A stretch of 10,157 nucleotides of DNA, from positions 1-10,157 of the forward strand of contig DVOV01000171.1 in assembly GCA_018713375.1 (NCBI GenBank), read 5' to 3'. Source of the DNA: Candidatus Scatomorpha stercorigallinarum (GTDB lineage: Bacteria; Bacillota_A; Clostridia; Oscillospirales; Oscillospiraceae). Positions 1-4,767 of the stretch are shown in pieces. Below the pieces are notes generated by a model. It worked only from the letters and a program-made list of their open reading frames with translations. It was not told the origin of the DNA and made no database searches. Both the position numbers and the translations under genes were made by a program. Within the stretch, counting starts at the first letter, position 1; each line of letters opens with the position of its first letter.

Positions 1-605
1 ACGCTCTCCACCGTGTCGGCCACGTGTTCGCAGGCGTCCACGCAGTTTTCCAGGTAGATGTAGATCTCGCGCCAGCTGATGACGGTCAGCGGGTCGGAGC
101 AGGTGGTGTGCAGCTCGCGCAGGCTGTTGTAGAAGAGGGCGTCCGCTTCCTCCTCCAGGGTGTTGATGTTCACCACGTGCTCGTGCAGCTTTTTCACGTT
201 CTTGAAGGAGGAGAAGCAGCCGAGCATCTCCTTCACCTCGCCGCAGCAGCGGATGAGCACGTCGATGAGCTTCAGCGCGTCCGGGCGGATGGTCTGCACA
301 TTGTTGCAGTAGATGCGCAGCAGGACGTCCTCGATCTTGTCCGTCAGGTCGTCGATGTTCTGGCTGAGGAGGATGATGTCCTCGCGCTCGATGGGCGTGA
401 TGAAGGCGCGGGCGAGGACGTTGAGCATCTCGTGCTTCTTCTCGTCTGCCTCGTGCTCCAGGGCGTGCATCTCGTCCAGCTTTTCGTGGATGTGCGCGGG
501 GTCGAACTCCGTCAGCCAGCCGCGCAGCAGATGCGCGGCCTTGCCGGCGCACTCCGCGCAATCACAGAAATTGTCAAAATAATAGGCGTCCTGTTTCTTA
601 GACAT
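1..605 (-). CDS. DUF47 family (PhoU-like) protein, partial
   Basis: This is a PhoU-like DUF47 protein, the usual partner of PiT phosphate permeases, thought to modulate transport or phosphate signalling from the cytoplasm. The visible part (about 201 residues, starting MSKKQDAYYFDNF) is almost wholly alpha-helical and charged. It shows the family pattern of a helix with HALEHEADEKKHEM near residues 47-60, then ITPIEREDI, then QNIDDLTDKIED, and later a second EEEADALF-like acidic helix, which fits the two-fold PhoU repeat. The start at 605 is chosen because AAAGGGG lies 8 bases upstream. The stop codon is beyond the window start; family members are about 205-215 residues, so only the last few residues should be missing. 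It lies 39 bp downstream of the PiT gene on the same strand, so the two are very likely co-transcribed. Family assignment is firm; the exact regulatory role is inferred from the family. Confidence 0.9.
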   Translation of the reverse strand, partial: MSKKQDAYYFDNFCDCAECAGKAAHLLRGWLTEFDPAHIHEKLDEMHALEHEADEKKHEMLNVLARAFITPIEREDIILLSQNIDDLTDKIEDVLLRIYCNNVQTIRPDALKLIDVLIRCCGEVKEMLGCFSSFKNVKKLHEHVVNINTLEEEADALFYNSLRELHTTCSDPLTVISWREIYIYLENCVDACEHVADTVES

Positions 606-644
606 GTCTTTATCCCCTTTAAATATTACCGCTCTTATGTCCTA

Positions 645-1697
645 TCAGAATATGGCCATGAACAGCTTGGCCATGACGAAGCTGATGAGCCCGCAGCCCG
701 GGAAGGTGAACACCCAGGTGAGCACCATGTCCTTCACCACACCGAAGTTGATGGCGGAGAGGCGCTTAACCGCGCCCACGCCCATGATGGCGCTGGTCTT
801 GGTGTGCGTGGTGGAGACGGGGATGCCGAAGAGGCTCGATATCAGCAGGCAGACGGCGGCGGAGACGTCCGCCGCGAAGCCCTGGTACTTCTCCAGCTTC
901 ACCATGTCCATGCCCACGGACTTGATTATCTTCTCGCCGCCCACGCTGGTGCCGAGGGCCATCACTATGCTGCACAGCAGCATCAGCCAGACGGGGATCT
1001 CCATGCCGTGGACGCTGCTTTCCCCGTTGCAGAAGGCAAGGCCGAGGAAGAGCACGCCGATGAACTTCTGCCCGTCCTGCGCGCCGTGCATGAAGCTCAT
1101 GGCCGCCGCGCCGAAGATCTGGCCGTACTTGAACACGCCGTTGGTGCGCCGGCGGTCCATCTTCGCGCAGATGATGGTCAGCAGCCGGCAGACGCCCCAG
1201 CCGATGGCAAAGCCCAGCAGCAAACTGGCCACCAGGCCGTAGAGCACCTTTACCCACTCGCCCATGTTCACGCCCTCCGCGCCGTTGTGGATGGCGATGG
1301 CCGCGCCGGTGAGGCCGGCGATCAGGCTGTGGCTCTCGCTCGTGGGTATGCCGAGGAAGGACGCGCCCGTTGAGTAGACGACAATGGAAAAGAGCGCGGC
1401 ACAGAGGGCGATGAGCGCCTCGTGCGTGTTGCCGCCGAAGTCCACCATGTTGCTGATGGTGGAGGCGACGGAGCTGTTGATGTGCGTCATGATGAGCACG
1501 CCGAGGAAGTTGAACACGGCGCTCATCATGATGGCCGAGCGCACGTTCATGCAGCGCGTGCCGATGCAGGTGGCAATGGCGTTGGGCGCGTCCGTCCAGC
1601 CGTTGACGAAGATGACGCCCAGCGTGAGCAGCACGGTGATGAGCATGATGGGGCTCGAAAACATCATGCTGATAAAATTCGACAGTGAAACGTCCAT
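645..1697 (-). CDS. pit: PiT family inorganic phosphate permease
   Basis: This is an integral membrane transporter of the PiT family (350 residues), which takes up inorganic phosphate, generally as a metal-phosphate complex with H+ or Na+. The two-fold inverted repeat typical of PiT is visible. The N-terminal signature is VNGWTDAPNAIAT at residues 31-43, with a matching MHGAQDGQKFIGVLFLG at 203-219. The paired loop motifs are GIPTSESHS at 116-124 and GIPVSTTHTKTSAIMG at 291-306. About ten hydrophobic segments are seen. The start at 1697 follows an AGAGG ribosome-binding site. The length is on the short side for bacterial PiT proteins but fits the compact clostridial type that lacks the long central loop. 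The gene is followed after 39 bp by the DUF47 gene, the common PiT/DUF47 pair. Upstream are its own promoter and a structured leader, described separately, so expression may be conditional. Confidence 0.95.
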   Translation of the reverse strand: MDVSLSNFISMMFSSPIMLITVLLTLGVIFVNGWTDAPNAIATCIGTRCMNVRSAIMMSAVFNFLGVLIMTHINSSVASTISNMVDFGGNTHEALIALCAALFSIVVYSTGASFLGIPTSESHSLIAGLTGAAIAIHNGAEGVNMGEWVKVLYGLVASLLLGFAIGWGVCRLLTIICAKMDRRRTNGVFKYGQIFGAAAMSFMHGAQDGQKFIGVLFLGLAFCNGESSVHGMEIPVWLMLLCSIVMALGTSVGGEKIIKSVGMDMVKLEKYQGFAADVSAAVCLLISSLFGIPVSTTHTKTSAIMGVGAVKRLSAINFGVVKDMVLTWVFTFPGCGLISFVMAKLFMAIF

Positions 1698-1855
1698 TAA
1701 ATGCCTCTTTCTCTCTCGTTATGCGCGTAAAAATACGGCGACGCCTCCCGGACAAGAGGCACCGCCGGCCAACGCGCCTGGCGCGTGCGCCATTCAGGCC
1801 GCTGTGAATAAATAGGGGGCGCGCCCCTATGACAGACTCCACCGCTTATCCCAGC
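1698..1855 (-). promoter_or_regulatory. structured 5' leader of pit with terminator-like hairpin
   Basis: If the promoter at 1862-1890 is used, the pit transcript starts near 1855 and carries an untranslated leader of about 155 nt. Three structures are visible on the transcript strand. The first is an early hairpin, ATAGGGG/CCCCTAT (1812-1830), followed by TTATT. The second is a GC palindromic block around 1769-1790. The third is a late 12-pair stem with terminator character (its own entry). The overlapping GGCGC/GCGCC blocks between 1763 and 1800 could form alternative pairings that compete with the terminator, the arrangement expected for attenuation or a riboswitch. I recognise no known riboswitch class and see no convincing leader peptide. 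Confidence 0.5.
1728..1767 (-). terminator. intrinsic terminator/attenuator candidate in pit leader
   Basis: On the minus strand, bases 1767-1756 pair with 1747-1736 in 12 consecutive pairs (CGGCGGTGCCTC with GAGGCGTCGCCG), including two tandem G-U pairs, around an 8-base loop TTGTCCGG. The stem is followed directly by TATTTTTACG. It ends about 30 bases before the pit start codon, leaving room only for the ribosome-binding site and none for a promoter. Transcription of pit must therefore pass through it. The geometry is that of an attenuator. The alternative, that it ends the phosphoesterase transcript, is less likely because that gene stops some 220 bases earlier and a promoter lies in between. 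Confidence 0.6.
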
Positions 1856-1861
1856 CTTAAT

Positions 1862-1890
1862 ACAATATCATTCCCCGCTGCCCGCGTCAA
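1862..1890 (-). promoter_or_regulatory. sigma-A type promoter for pit-DUF47
   Basis: On the minus strand a TTGACG -35 box (1890-1885) and a TATTGT -10 box (1867-1862) are separated by exactly 17 bases. A TG one base before the -10 gives an extended -10 (TGATATTGT). This is a near-consensus vegetative promoter in an otherwise GC-rich stretch, and it faces pit. The predicted start is near 1855. Confidence 0.75.
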
Positions 1891-1907
1891 TCGGGAATTA
1901 CGCAGAA

Positions 1908-1954
1908 TTTACACCGGAATTACAGAAGATTTTACATTTTACACGTTCTTTACC
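1908..1954 (+). promoter_or_regulatory. TTTACA direct repeats, possible Pho box
   Basis: Five TTTACA-like hexamers lie just upstream of the pit promoter: TTTACA 1908-1913, ATTACA 1919-1924, TTTACA 1931-1936, TTTACA 1938-1943 and TTTACC 1949-1954. Two pairs are exactly 11 bp apart (1908/1919 and 1938/1949). The known PhoP binding pattern in Bacillus subtilis is TT(A/T/C)ACA repeated with about 5-base spacers, which these match closely. Placement about 17 bp upstream of the -35 next to a phosphate transporter makes PhoP control plausible. The tract could also simply be an AT-rich UP-like element. Confidence 0.5.
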
Positions 1955-1957
1955 GAA

Positions 1958-1990
1958 GCGGCGCGCGGCGGGGCCTGCCCGCGCGCCCGC
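1958..1990 (-). terminator. GC-rich hairpin after the phosphoesterase gene
   Basis: Directly after the stop codon at 1991, the minus strand can form about 11 pairs (GCGG plus CGCGCGG with CCGCGCG plus CCGC, one bulged G). No T-run follows (TTCGGTAAAG), so it is at best an imperfect intrinsic terminator or an RNA 3'-end stabiliser. Confidence 0.4.
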
Positions 1991-2467
1991 TCAGGGCTGC
2001 CTGGCGGGCAGTATCCTGGCGGCGATGCCGCAGGCGGGGGAGATGTCTATGAGCGCGAAGGTCGAGGGCTCGCGCGCGCCGCACATGCCGGGGTTGACGA
2101 CGGTCATGCCGGCGGGGTAGTCGATGCGGGCGATGTGCGTGTGGCCATAGAGCACCAGCTGCGCGCCGGCGAAGTGCGCGGAGTTCAGCAGCGCGTCGAG
2201 CGAGGTCTTGACGCCGTAGCGGTGTCCGTGGGCGGCGAACACCTTCACGCCGCCGGCGAAGAAGATGTCGCTCTCCGGCGCAAGGGCGGCGAAGTCGCAG
2301 TTGCCGCGCACACAGCGCAGCGGGATATCGGGGAGGGCGCGCTCCAGCGCGGATGTGTCCCGCGTGCAGTCGCCAAGGTGGATGAGCATGTCCGGCTGCG
2401 CGCGGCGCGCGGCGGAGACCATATAGTCTGAAAAGCCGTGCGTGTCGGAAAATACGGCGAGCCTCAT
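1991..2467 (-). CDS. YfcE/MJ0936-type metallophosphoesterase
   Basis: This is a small calcineurin-like metallophosphodiesterase (158 residues) of the YfcE/MJ0936 family. Members hydrolyse phosphodiesters in vitro with two bound metal ions; the natural substrate is usually unknown. All metal and catalytic motifs are in order: FSDTHG at residues 6-11 (D8, H10), GDC at 32-34 (D33), GNCD at 55-58 (N56), HGH at 80-82 and GHTH at 108-111. The length is normal for the family. The start at 2467 is favoured over longer in-frame starts because a GGAGGTG site lies 7 bases upstream and the conserved beta-strand RLAVFSDTHG begins right there. No signal peptide is seen, so it should be cytoplasmic. It is divergent from the small-gene cluster at 2520 with a 52 bp gap, and upstream of pit but separated from it by pit's own promoter. 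Confidence 0.92.
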   Translation of the reverse strand: MRLAVFSDTHGFSDYMVSAARRAQPDMLIHLGDCTRDTSALERALPDIPLRCVRGNCDFAALAPESDIFFAGGVKVFAAHGHRYGVKTSLDALLNSAHFAGAQLVLYGHTHIARIDYPAGMTVVNPGMCGAREPSTFALIDISPACGIAARILPARQP

Positions 2468-2495
2468 TTTTGTACACCTCCGGGGGATGGCTGAA

Positions 2496-2501
2496 TATAA
2501 T
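2496..2501 (+). promoter_or_regulatory. TATAAT -10 box for the small-gene cluster
   Basis: A perfect TATAAT sits in the 52 bp gap between divergent genes, 18 bases before the start codon at 2520. No good -35 is found at 16-18 bases spacing; TTGTAC at 2470-2475 is 20 bases away. The predicted RNA start near 2508 would leave a very short leader that just includes the GGGGGTG ribosome-binding site. The same AT stretch might serve the minus strand as well (TATATT), but that is weaker. Confidence 0.4.
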
Positions 2502-2519
2502 GACGCAGGGGGTGAGCGC

Positions 2520-2753
2520 ATGGACCTGGAGAGCCTGGGCCGGCAGCTGCAAAGCAGCGGGATGCTGGATAAGCTGCGCGGCGCGGCGGAGTCCGAGGAC
2601 TGCCGCCGCCTGGGCGAGCAGCTGGGCGGCGAAAAGCTGGCCGCGGCGGCGCGCTCCGGCGATACGCGGCAGCTGCAGCAGCTTCTGCGCGAGATACTGA
2701 GCACGGAGGAAGGCCGCCGGCTGGCGGGAGCGGTAAAAGACGCTATGAAGTGA
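2520..2753 (+). CDS. small helical protein of unknown function (77 aa)
   Basis: I do not recognise this protein. It has 77 residues, starting MDLESLGRQLQSS, is rich in Ala, Leu, Arg, Glu and Gln, and has no membrane segment or signal peptide. It should be almost entirely amphipathic helix. Two similar turns, SEDCRRLGEQL near residues 25-35 and STEEGRRLAGAV near 60-71, suggest an internal duplication of a helix-turn unit. The start at 2520 is chosen because GGGGGTG lies just upstream; an in-frame ATG at 2487 would lack a well-spaced site. It is the first of three plus-strand genes packed end to end (13 bp to the next), so it is probably expressed with them. Coding status is supported by ribosome-binding sites, tight packing and consistent amino-acid composition. 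Confidence 0.75.
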   Translation: MDLESLGRQLQSSGMLDKLRGAAESEDCRRLGEQLGGEKLAAAARSGDTRQLQQLLREILSTEEGRRLAGAVKDAMK

Positions 2754-2766
2754 GGGGCGAGGGCTT

Positions 2767-3129
2767 ATGGACGATCTCGGCGAGCGCCTGAACGAGATAT
2801 TGTCGGACCCGCAGCTGATGGAGCGCATCTCCGGCCTCGCCGGGTCGCTCTTCGGCGGCGAGGGCCGGCCGGAGCCGCAAGAGGAAAAACACGCCGCGCC
2901 GCCGGACGACCTGGGCTTCGACCCGGCGCTGCTCGCGCGCGTAGCCGGGATCATGCGTTCGCAGGGCGAAAAGCGCGAGGAGCGCGCCCTGCTGGACGCC
3001 ATGAGGCCCTACCTTTCGCCCCGGCGGCGGGAGAAGATGGACCGCGCGGTGCGCCTGGCGCGCATCGCCTCCATCGCCTCCGTGGCCCTGGGCGCGCTGG
3101 GGAAGGAGGGGCGGGATGAACAGGTATGA
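2767..3129 (+). CDS. small soluble protein of unknown function (120 aa)
   Basis: I do not recognise a named family. The protein has 120 residues. Its N-terminal helical part (MDDLGERLNEILSDPQLMER, then a Gly-rich SLFGGEG) is followed by an acidic/proline linker near residues 33-50. A C-terminal helical part begins LLDAMRPYLSPRRREKMDRA (near residues 79-98) and ends in an Ala/Ile-rich helix. The first half resembles the 77 aa neighbour in style (DLGxxL...LxxI), so the two may be distant relatives; this is an impression by eye. The start at 2767 has GAGGG close upstream. It follows the first gene by 13 bp and overlaps the next by 14 bp, so translation of the third gene is probably coupled to it. 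No catalytic motif is visible; a structural or partner-binding role is possible but unproven. Confidence 0.78.
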   Translation: MDDLGERLNEILSDPQLMERISGLAGSLFGGEGRPEPQEEKHAAPPDDLGFDPALLARVAGIMRSQGEKREERALLDAMRPYLSPRRREKMDRAVRLARIASIASVALGALGKEGRDEQV

Positions 3130-3484
3130 GGGCAACACGGGCCGCTTTATCCGCATGCCGGAGCCGGAGCCGGATCTGCGCCCGCGGCGTAGCCCGCCGC
3201 CTCCGCCGCGCCCGGCACAGCCGCCCGGGCCTCAGCCACCGCCTCCGCGCCCGGCGCCTCCTACGCCGCGCCCGGCACGGCCGCCGCATCCGCCGCAACC
3301 GCCGCCGGACAGGCGGCCGCCCGCCGGCGGGCTGGGCGGGATACTGGACGGCATCCTCGGACGGCTGGACATAGCCAACTGGGAGACGGAGGACCTGCTG
3401 CTGATGCTGGTGCTCTATCTCATGTACCGCGAGAGCGGCGACAGCGAGCTGCTCATCATCCTTGCCGCCATGCTCTTCCTCTAG
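3116..3484 (+). CDS. proline-rich protein with hydrophobic C-terminus (122 aa)
   Basis: The function is unknown. The 122-residue protein has three parts. A short N-terminal head (MNRYEGNTGRFIRMPEPEPD) comes first. Residues 22-69 are a disordered Pro/Arg-rich stretch with PPPP runs. The C-terminus (residues 72-122) has a Gly-rich amphipathic piece, then two hydrophobic segments (LLLMLVLYLMY at 94-104 and ELLIILAAMLFL at 111-122) split by a polar RESGDS turn, and the chain ends inside the second segment. This suggests a membrane hairpin or an oligomerising hydrophobic tail with the basic proline-rich arm on one face. The start overlaps the end of the previous gene by 14 bp and has a strong AAGGAGG site upstream. 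The GC-rich repeat composition of the proline region raises shadow-ORF worries, but the ribosome-binding site, the overlap and the non-repetitive hydrophobic tail argue it is real. Confidence 0.75.
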   Translation: MNRYEGNTGRFIRMPEPEPDLRPRRSPPPPPRPAQPPGPQPPPPRPAPPTPRPARPPHPPQPPPDRRPPAGGLGGILDGILGRLDIANWETEDLLLMLVLYLMYRESGDSELLIILAAMLFL

Positions 3485-3623
3485 GCGGCCAACGGCCGCA
3501 GGTACTGGGCTGTGCCCTGCTCTACGGCAGGTTTGCGGAAACTTATAGGTGGGAAAGCCGCGCAGCGAGAGCTGCGCGGCTTTCGCTCTACGCAACGTTC
3601 GCGGTGCGCCGCCCTATCAGAAG
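3485..3623 (+). repeat. structured element, copy A (forward)
   Basis: This is the first of three related non-coding units. In order it has a 6-pair hairpin GCGGCC-AAC-GGCCGC (3485-3499), a 7-base linker, the conserved block GGGCTGTGCCC (3507-3517), a CTACGG block (3522-3527) that can sit in a CCTG/CAGG hairpin loop, TTTGCGGAAAC (3532-3542), a perfect 14-pair hairpin (3553-3566 with 3571-3584, loop GAGA), CTACGC (3588-3593) and a tail ending near CTATCAGAAG. It starts directly after the stop codon of the proline-rich gene. The large hairpin may help end its transcript, though only TTTC lies in the 3' arm and no T-run follows. Confidence 0.75.
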
Positions 3624-3759
3624 TTTTCGGCCGCCTTTTACAAAAGGCGGTGGGGTCGAGGGGCAAAGCCCCTCGCGCGGCCCGCTGGCCGCGAAACTCC
3701 CCTTCACACAAAATGCGCAGGAAGGGGGCCTGGGGGAAACCCTCGCCGGGGGTTTCCCC
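3624..3759. repeat. hairpin-rich spacer module between copies A and B
   Basis: No gene is supported here. Four palindromes stand in a row: CCGCCTTTT/AAAAGGCGG (3631-3650), CGAGGGGC-AAA-GCCCCTCG (3657-3675), CGCGGCC-CGCT-GGCCGCG (3676-3693) and GGGGGAAACCC/GGGTTTCCCCC with a 7-base loop (3732-3760). All are perfectly paired. They account for most of the module, with one unpaired stretch at 3694-3731. Open frames crossing it differ in every frame and lack ribosome-binding sites. It could be a mobile palindromic repeat of the REP/MITE kind or a long structured RNA; I cannot tell which. Confidence 0.6.
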
Positions 3760-3900
3760 CCAAACTGCGTTTGGATGCAGAGGGCTGTGCCCCGGTCTAC
3801 GGTGGGGTCTGCGGAAGCTTGGGGGTGGGAAAGCCGCTCAGCCGGCGCTTCGCGGCTTTCGTCCTACGCTGCGTGCGCGGTGCGCCTCACTGATGGAAGC
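3760..3900 (+). repeat. structured element, copy B (forward)
   Basis: This second unit has the same order of parts as copy A: hairpin CCAAAC-TGC-GTTTGG (3760-3774), a 7-base linker, GGGCTGTGCCC (3782-3792), CTACGG (3797-3802), TCTGCGGAAGCTT (3808-3820), a hairpin GAAAGCCGC/GCGGCTTTC (3829-3837 with 3852-3860), CTACGC (3864-3869), GCGGTGCGCC, and a tail CTGATGGAAGC. It differs from copy A at many positions, but the paired stems are kept. It abuts the inverted copy C tail to tail. Confidence 0.75.
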
Positions 3901-4037
3901 GTTCAGCAGATAGGCGCGCAGCGTACGTCGCGTAGAGCAAAACCCGCGGGGCGCTGCCACGCGGGTTTTCTGTTATAGGTTCCCGCAAACCTCACCGTAG
4001 CCCAGGGCACAGCCCTCTGCCTCCGGACGCAGTCCGG
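3901..4037 (-). repeat. structured element, copy C (inverted)
   Basis: This third unit is on the minus strand, read from 4037 down to 3901. It has hairpin CCGGAC-TGC-GTCCGG (4037-4023), a 7-base linker, GGGCTGTGCCC (4015-4005), CTACGG (4000-3995), TTTGCGGGAAC (3989-3979), a 10-pair hairpin AAAACCCGCG/CGCGGGTTTT (3969-3960 with 3948-3939), CTACGC (3935-3930) and a tail. It begins four bases after the stop codon of the LolA-like gene. Copies A and C therefore each begin immediately after a flanking gene and point inward. Confidence 0.75.
3939..3969. terminator. bidirectional terminator hairpin within copy C
   Basis: A 10-pair stem AAAACCCGCG/CGCGGGTTTT with an 11-base loop has T4 at its 3' side on both strands. 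It lies between convergent genes (3484 and 4042), about 70 bases past the stop of the minus-strand gene. It is the most convincing terminator for that five-gene run and could also stop plus-strand transcripts. Confidence 0.6.
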
Positions 4038-4041
4038 GCGT

Positions 4042-4767
4042 TCAGCCCAGCGACGGCGGGATGAACATGCCCTCGTCGGGGGTGGCGAGCGAGGCCGCGC
4101 CGGCGGACATGCTGTATATGAGGCCCGTGGCGTCATAGGTCTCCGCGGCCACCAGCAGGCCCGTGGCGGTAGATATGTAGACGCAGTTTTTATAGTCCAG
4201 CTCGCCGCTGTCGTACTCCACGTATATGCAGCTCTCGCCGTTGTAGAGCTCATAGGCGGCGGTAAAGATGTCCGTAGTGGGCAGCTCGAGCAGGTCCTCG
4301 TAGCTCAGGCAGCGCAGCCACTGGTCGGCCTCCAGGCTGTCCGTCACGGGGCCGGAATAGACCTGGGCGGGGATGGAGTCGTACCAGATGTAGAGCGTGC
4401 TGCCGTCCACGAGGATGTTCTCGCTGTCGGCGTCCAGCTGGATGCGGATGCGCGTGCGCTCGCCGTCAACCCAGGAGTAGAGCTCCGTGCTGCTCTCGCC
4501 GCCGGGCCAGTAGTACTTGACGGTGACGGTGCGCGAGTAGCTCTGCGCGCGGGAGAGGGTGGAGATGGCCGCCTGCACGGTGTCCGGCGTGATGTCGGCG
4601 AAGTTGTCGCCCTGCGGGCTCTCGGCGGGGGAGCTCTCCACGGGCTCCGCCGTGGGCAGGGAGACGGCGATGTCCTGCCCCGAGCTCTCCCGGCGGAAGA
4701 GCACGAAGCAGACGATGATGACGGCCGCGGCGGCGACAAGGGCGGCCAGCAGGTGTTTCTTTTTCAT
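4042..4767 (-). CDS. membrane-anchored LolA-like extracytoplasmic protein
   Basis: This is a 241-residue exported protein. Residues 1-26 are MKKK followed by an Ala/Val/Ile-rich hydrophobic segment (about 5-24), then FRR. It acts as a signal anchor or signal peptide; there is a Cys in the segment but no proper lipobox. A low-complexity Ser/Pro/Glu linker (about 34-56) leads to a beta-rich domain with phrases typical of the LolA/RseB-like fold: VTVKYYWPGG, SWVDGERTRIRI, ENILVDGSTLYIWY, and a closing VYISTATGLLVAAETYDATG. The fold assignment is by eye and tentative. The start ATG overlaps the stop of the epimerase gene as ATGA, with GGAGG 10 bases upstream inside that gene, so translation is probably coupled. 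In Gram-positives such proteins sit on the outer membrane face and may bind lipids or sense the envelope; the exact role here is unknown. Confidence 0.8.
   Translation of the reverse strand: MKKKHLLAALVAAAAVIIVCFVLFRRESSGQDIAVSLPTAEPVESSPAESPQGDNFADITPDTVQAAISTLSRAQSYSRTVTVKYYWPGGESSTELYSWVDGERTRIRIQLDADSENILVDGSTLYIWYDSIPAQVYSGPVTDSLEADQWLRCLSYEDLLELPTTDIFTAAYELYNGESCIYVEYDSGELDYKNCVYISTATGLLVAAETYDATGLIYSMSAGAASLATPDEGMFIPPSLG

Noticed and set aside
24..1373. 449-codon plus-strand open frame opposite pit and DUF47
   Set aside because: Same antisense-shadow composition; the minus strand carries two well-supported genes there.
1728..1842. Leader peptide in the pit 5' region
   Set aside because: A GTG-started frame runs through the leader into pit out of frame without stopping early, and it has no good ribosome-binding site or regulatory codon run.
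1991..2704. Longer, 237-residue version of the phosphoesterase
   Set aside because: The extra N-terminus is Ser/Arg/Cys-rich, overlaps the divergent small gene, and lacks a ribosome-binding site; the family begins at the internal Met at 2467 with GGAGGTG before it.
3512..3978. Overlapping plus-strand open frames in the repeat island (about 114-133 codons)
   Set aside because: They cross palindromes in all three frames, have no ribosome-binding sites, and the translated copies reflect the nucleotide repeat rather than a protein family.
3485..4037. CRISPR array
   Set aside because: Only three diverged long units, one inverted, with unequal spacing and no short constant repeat or spacer pattern.
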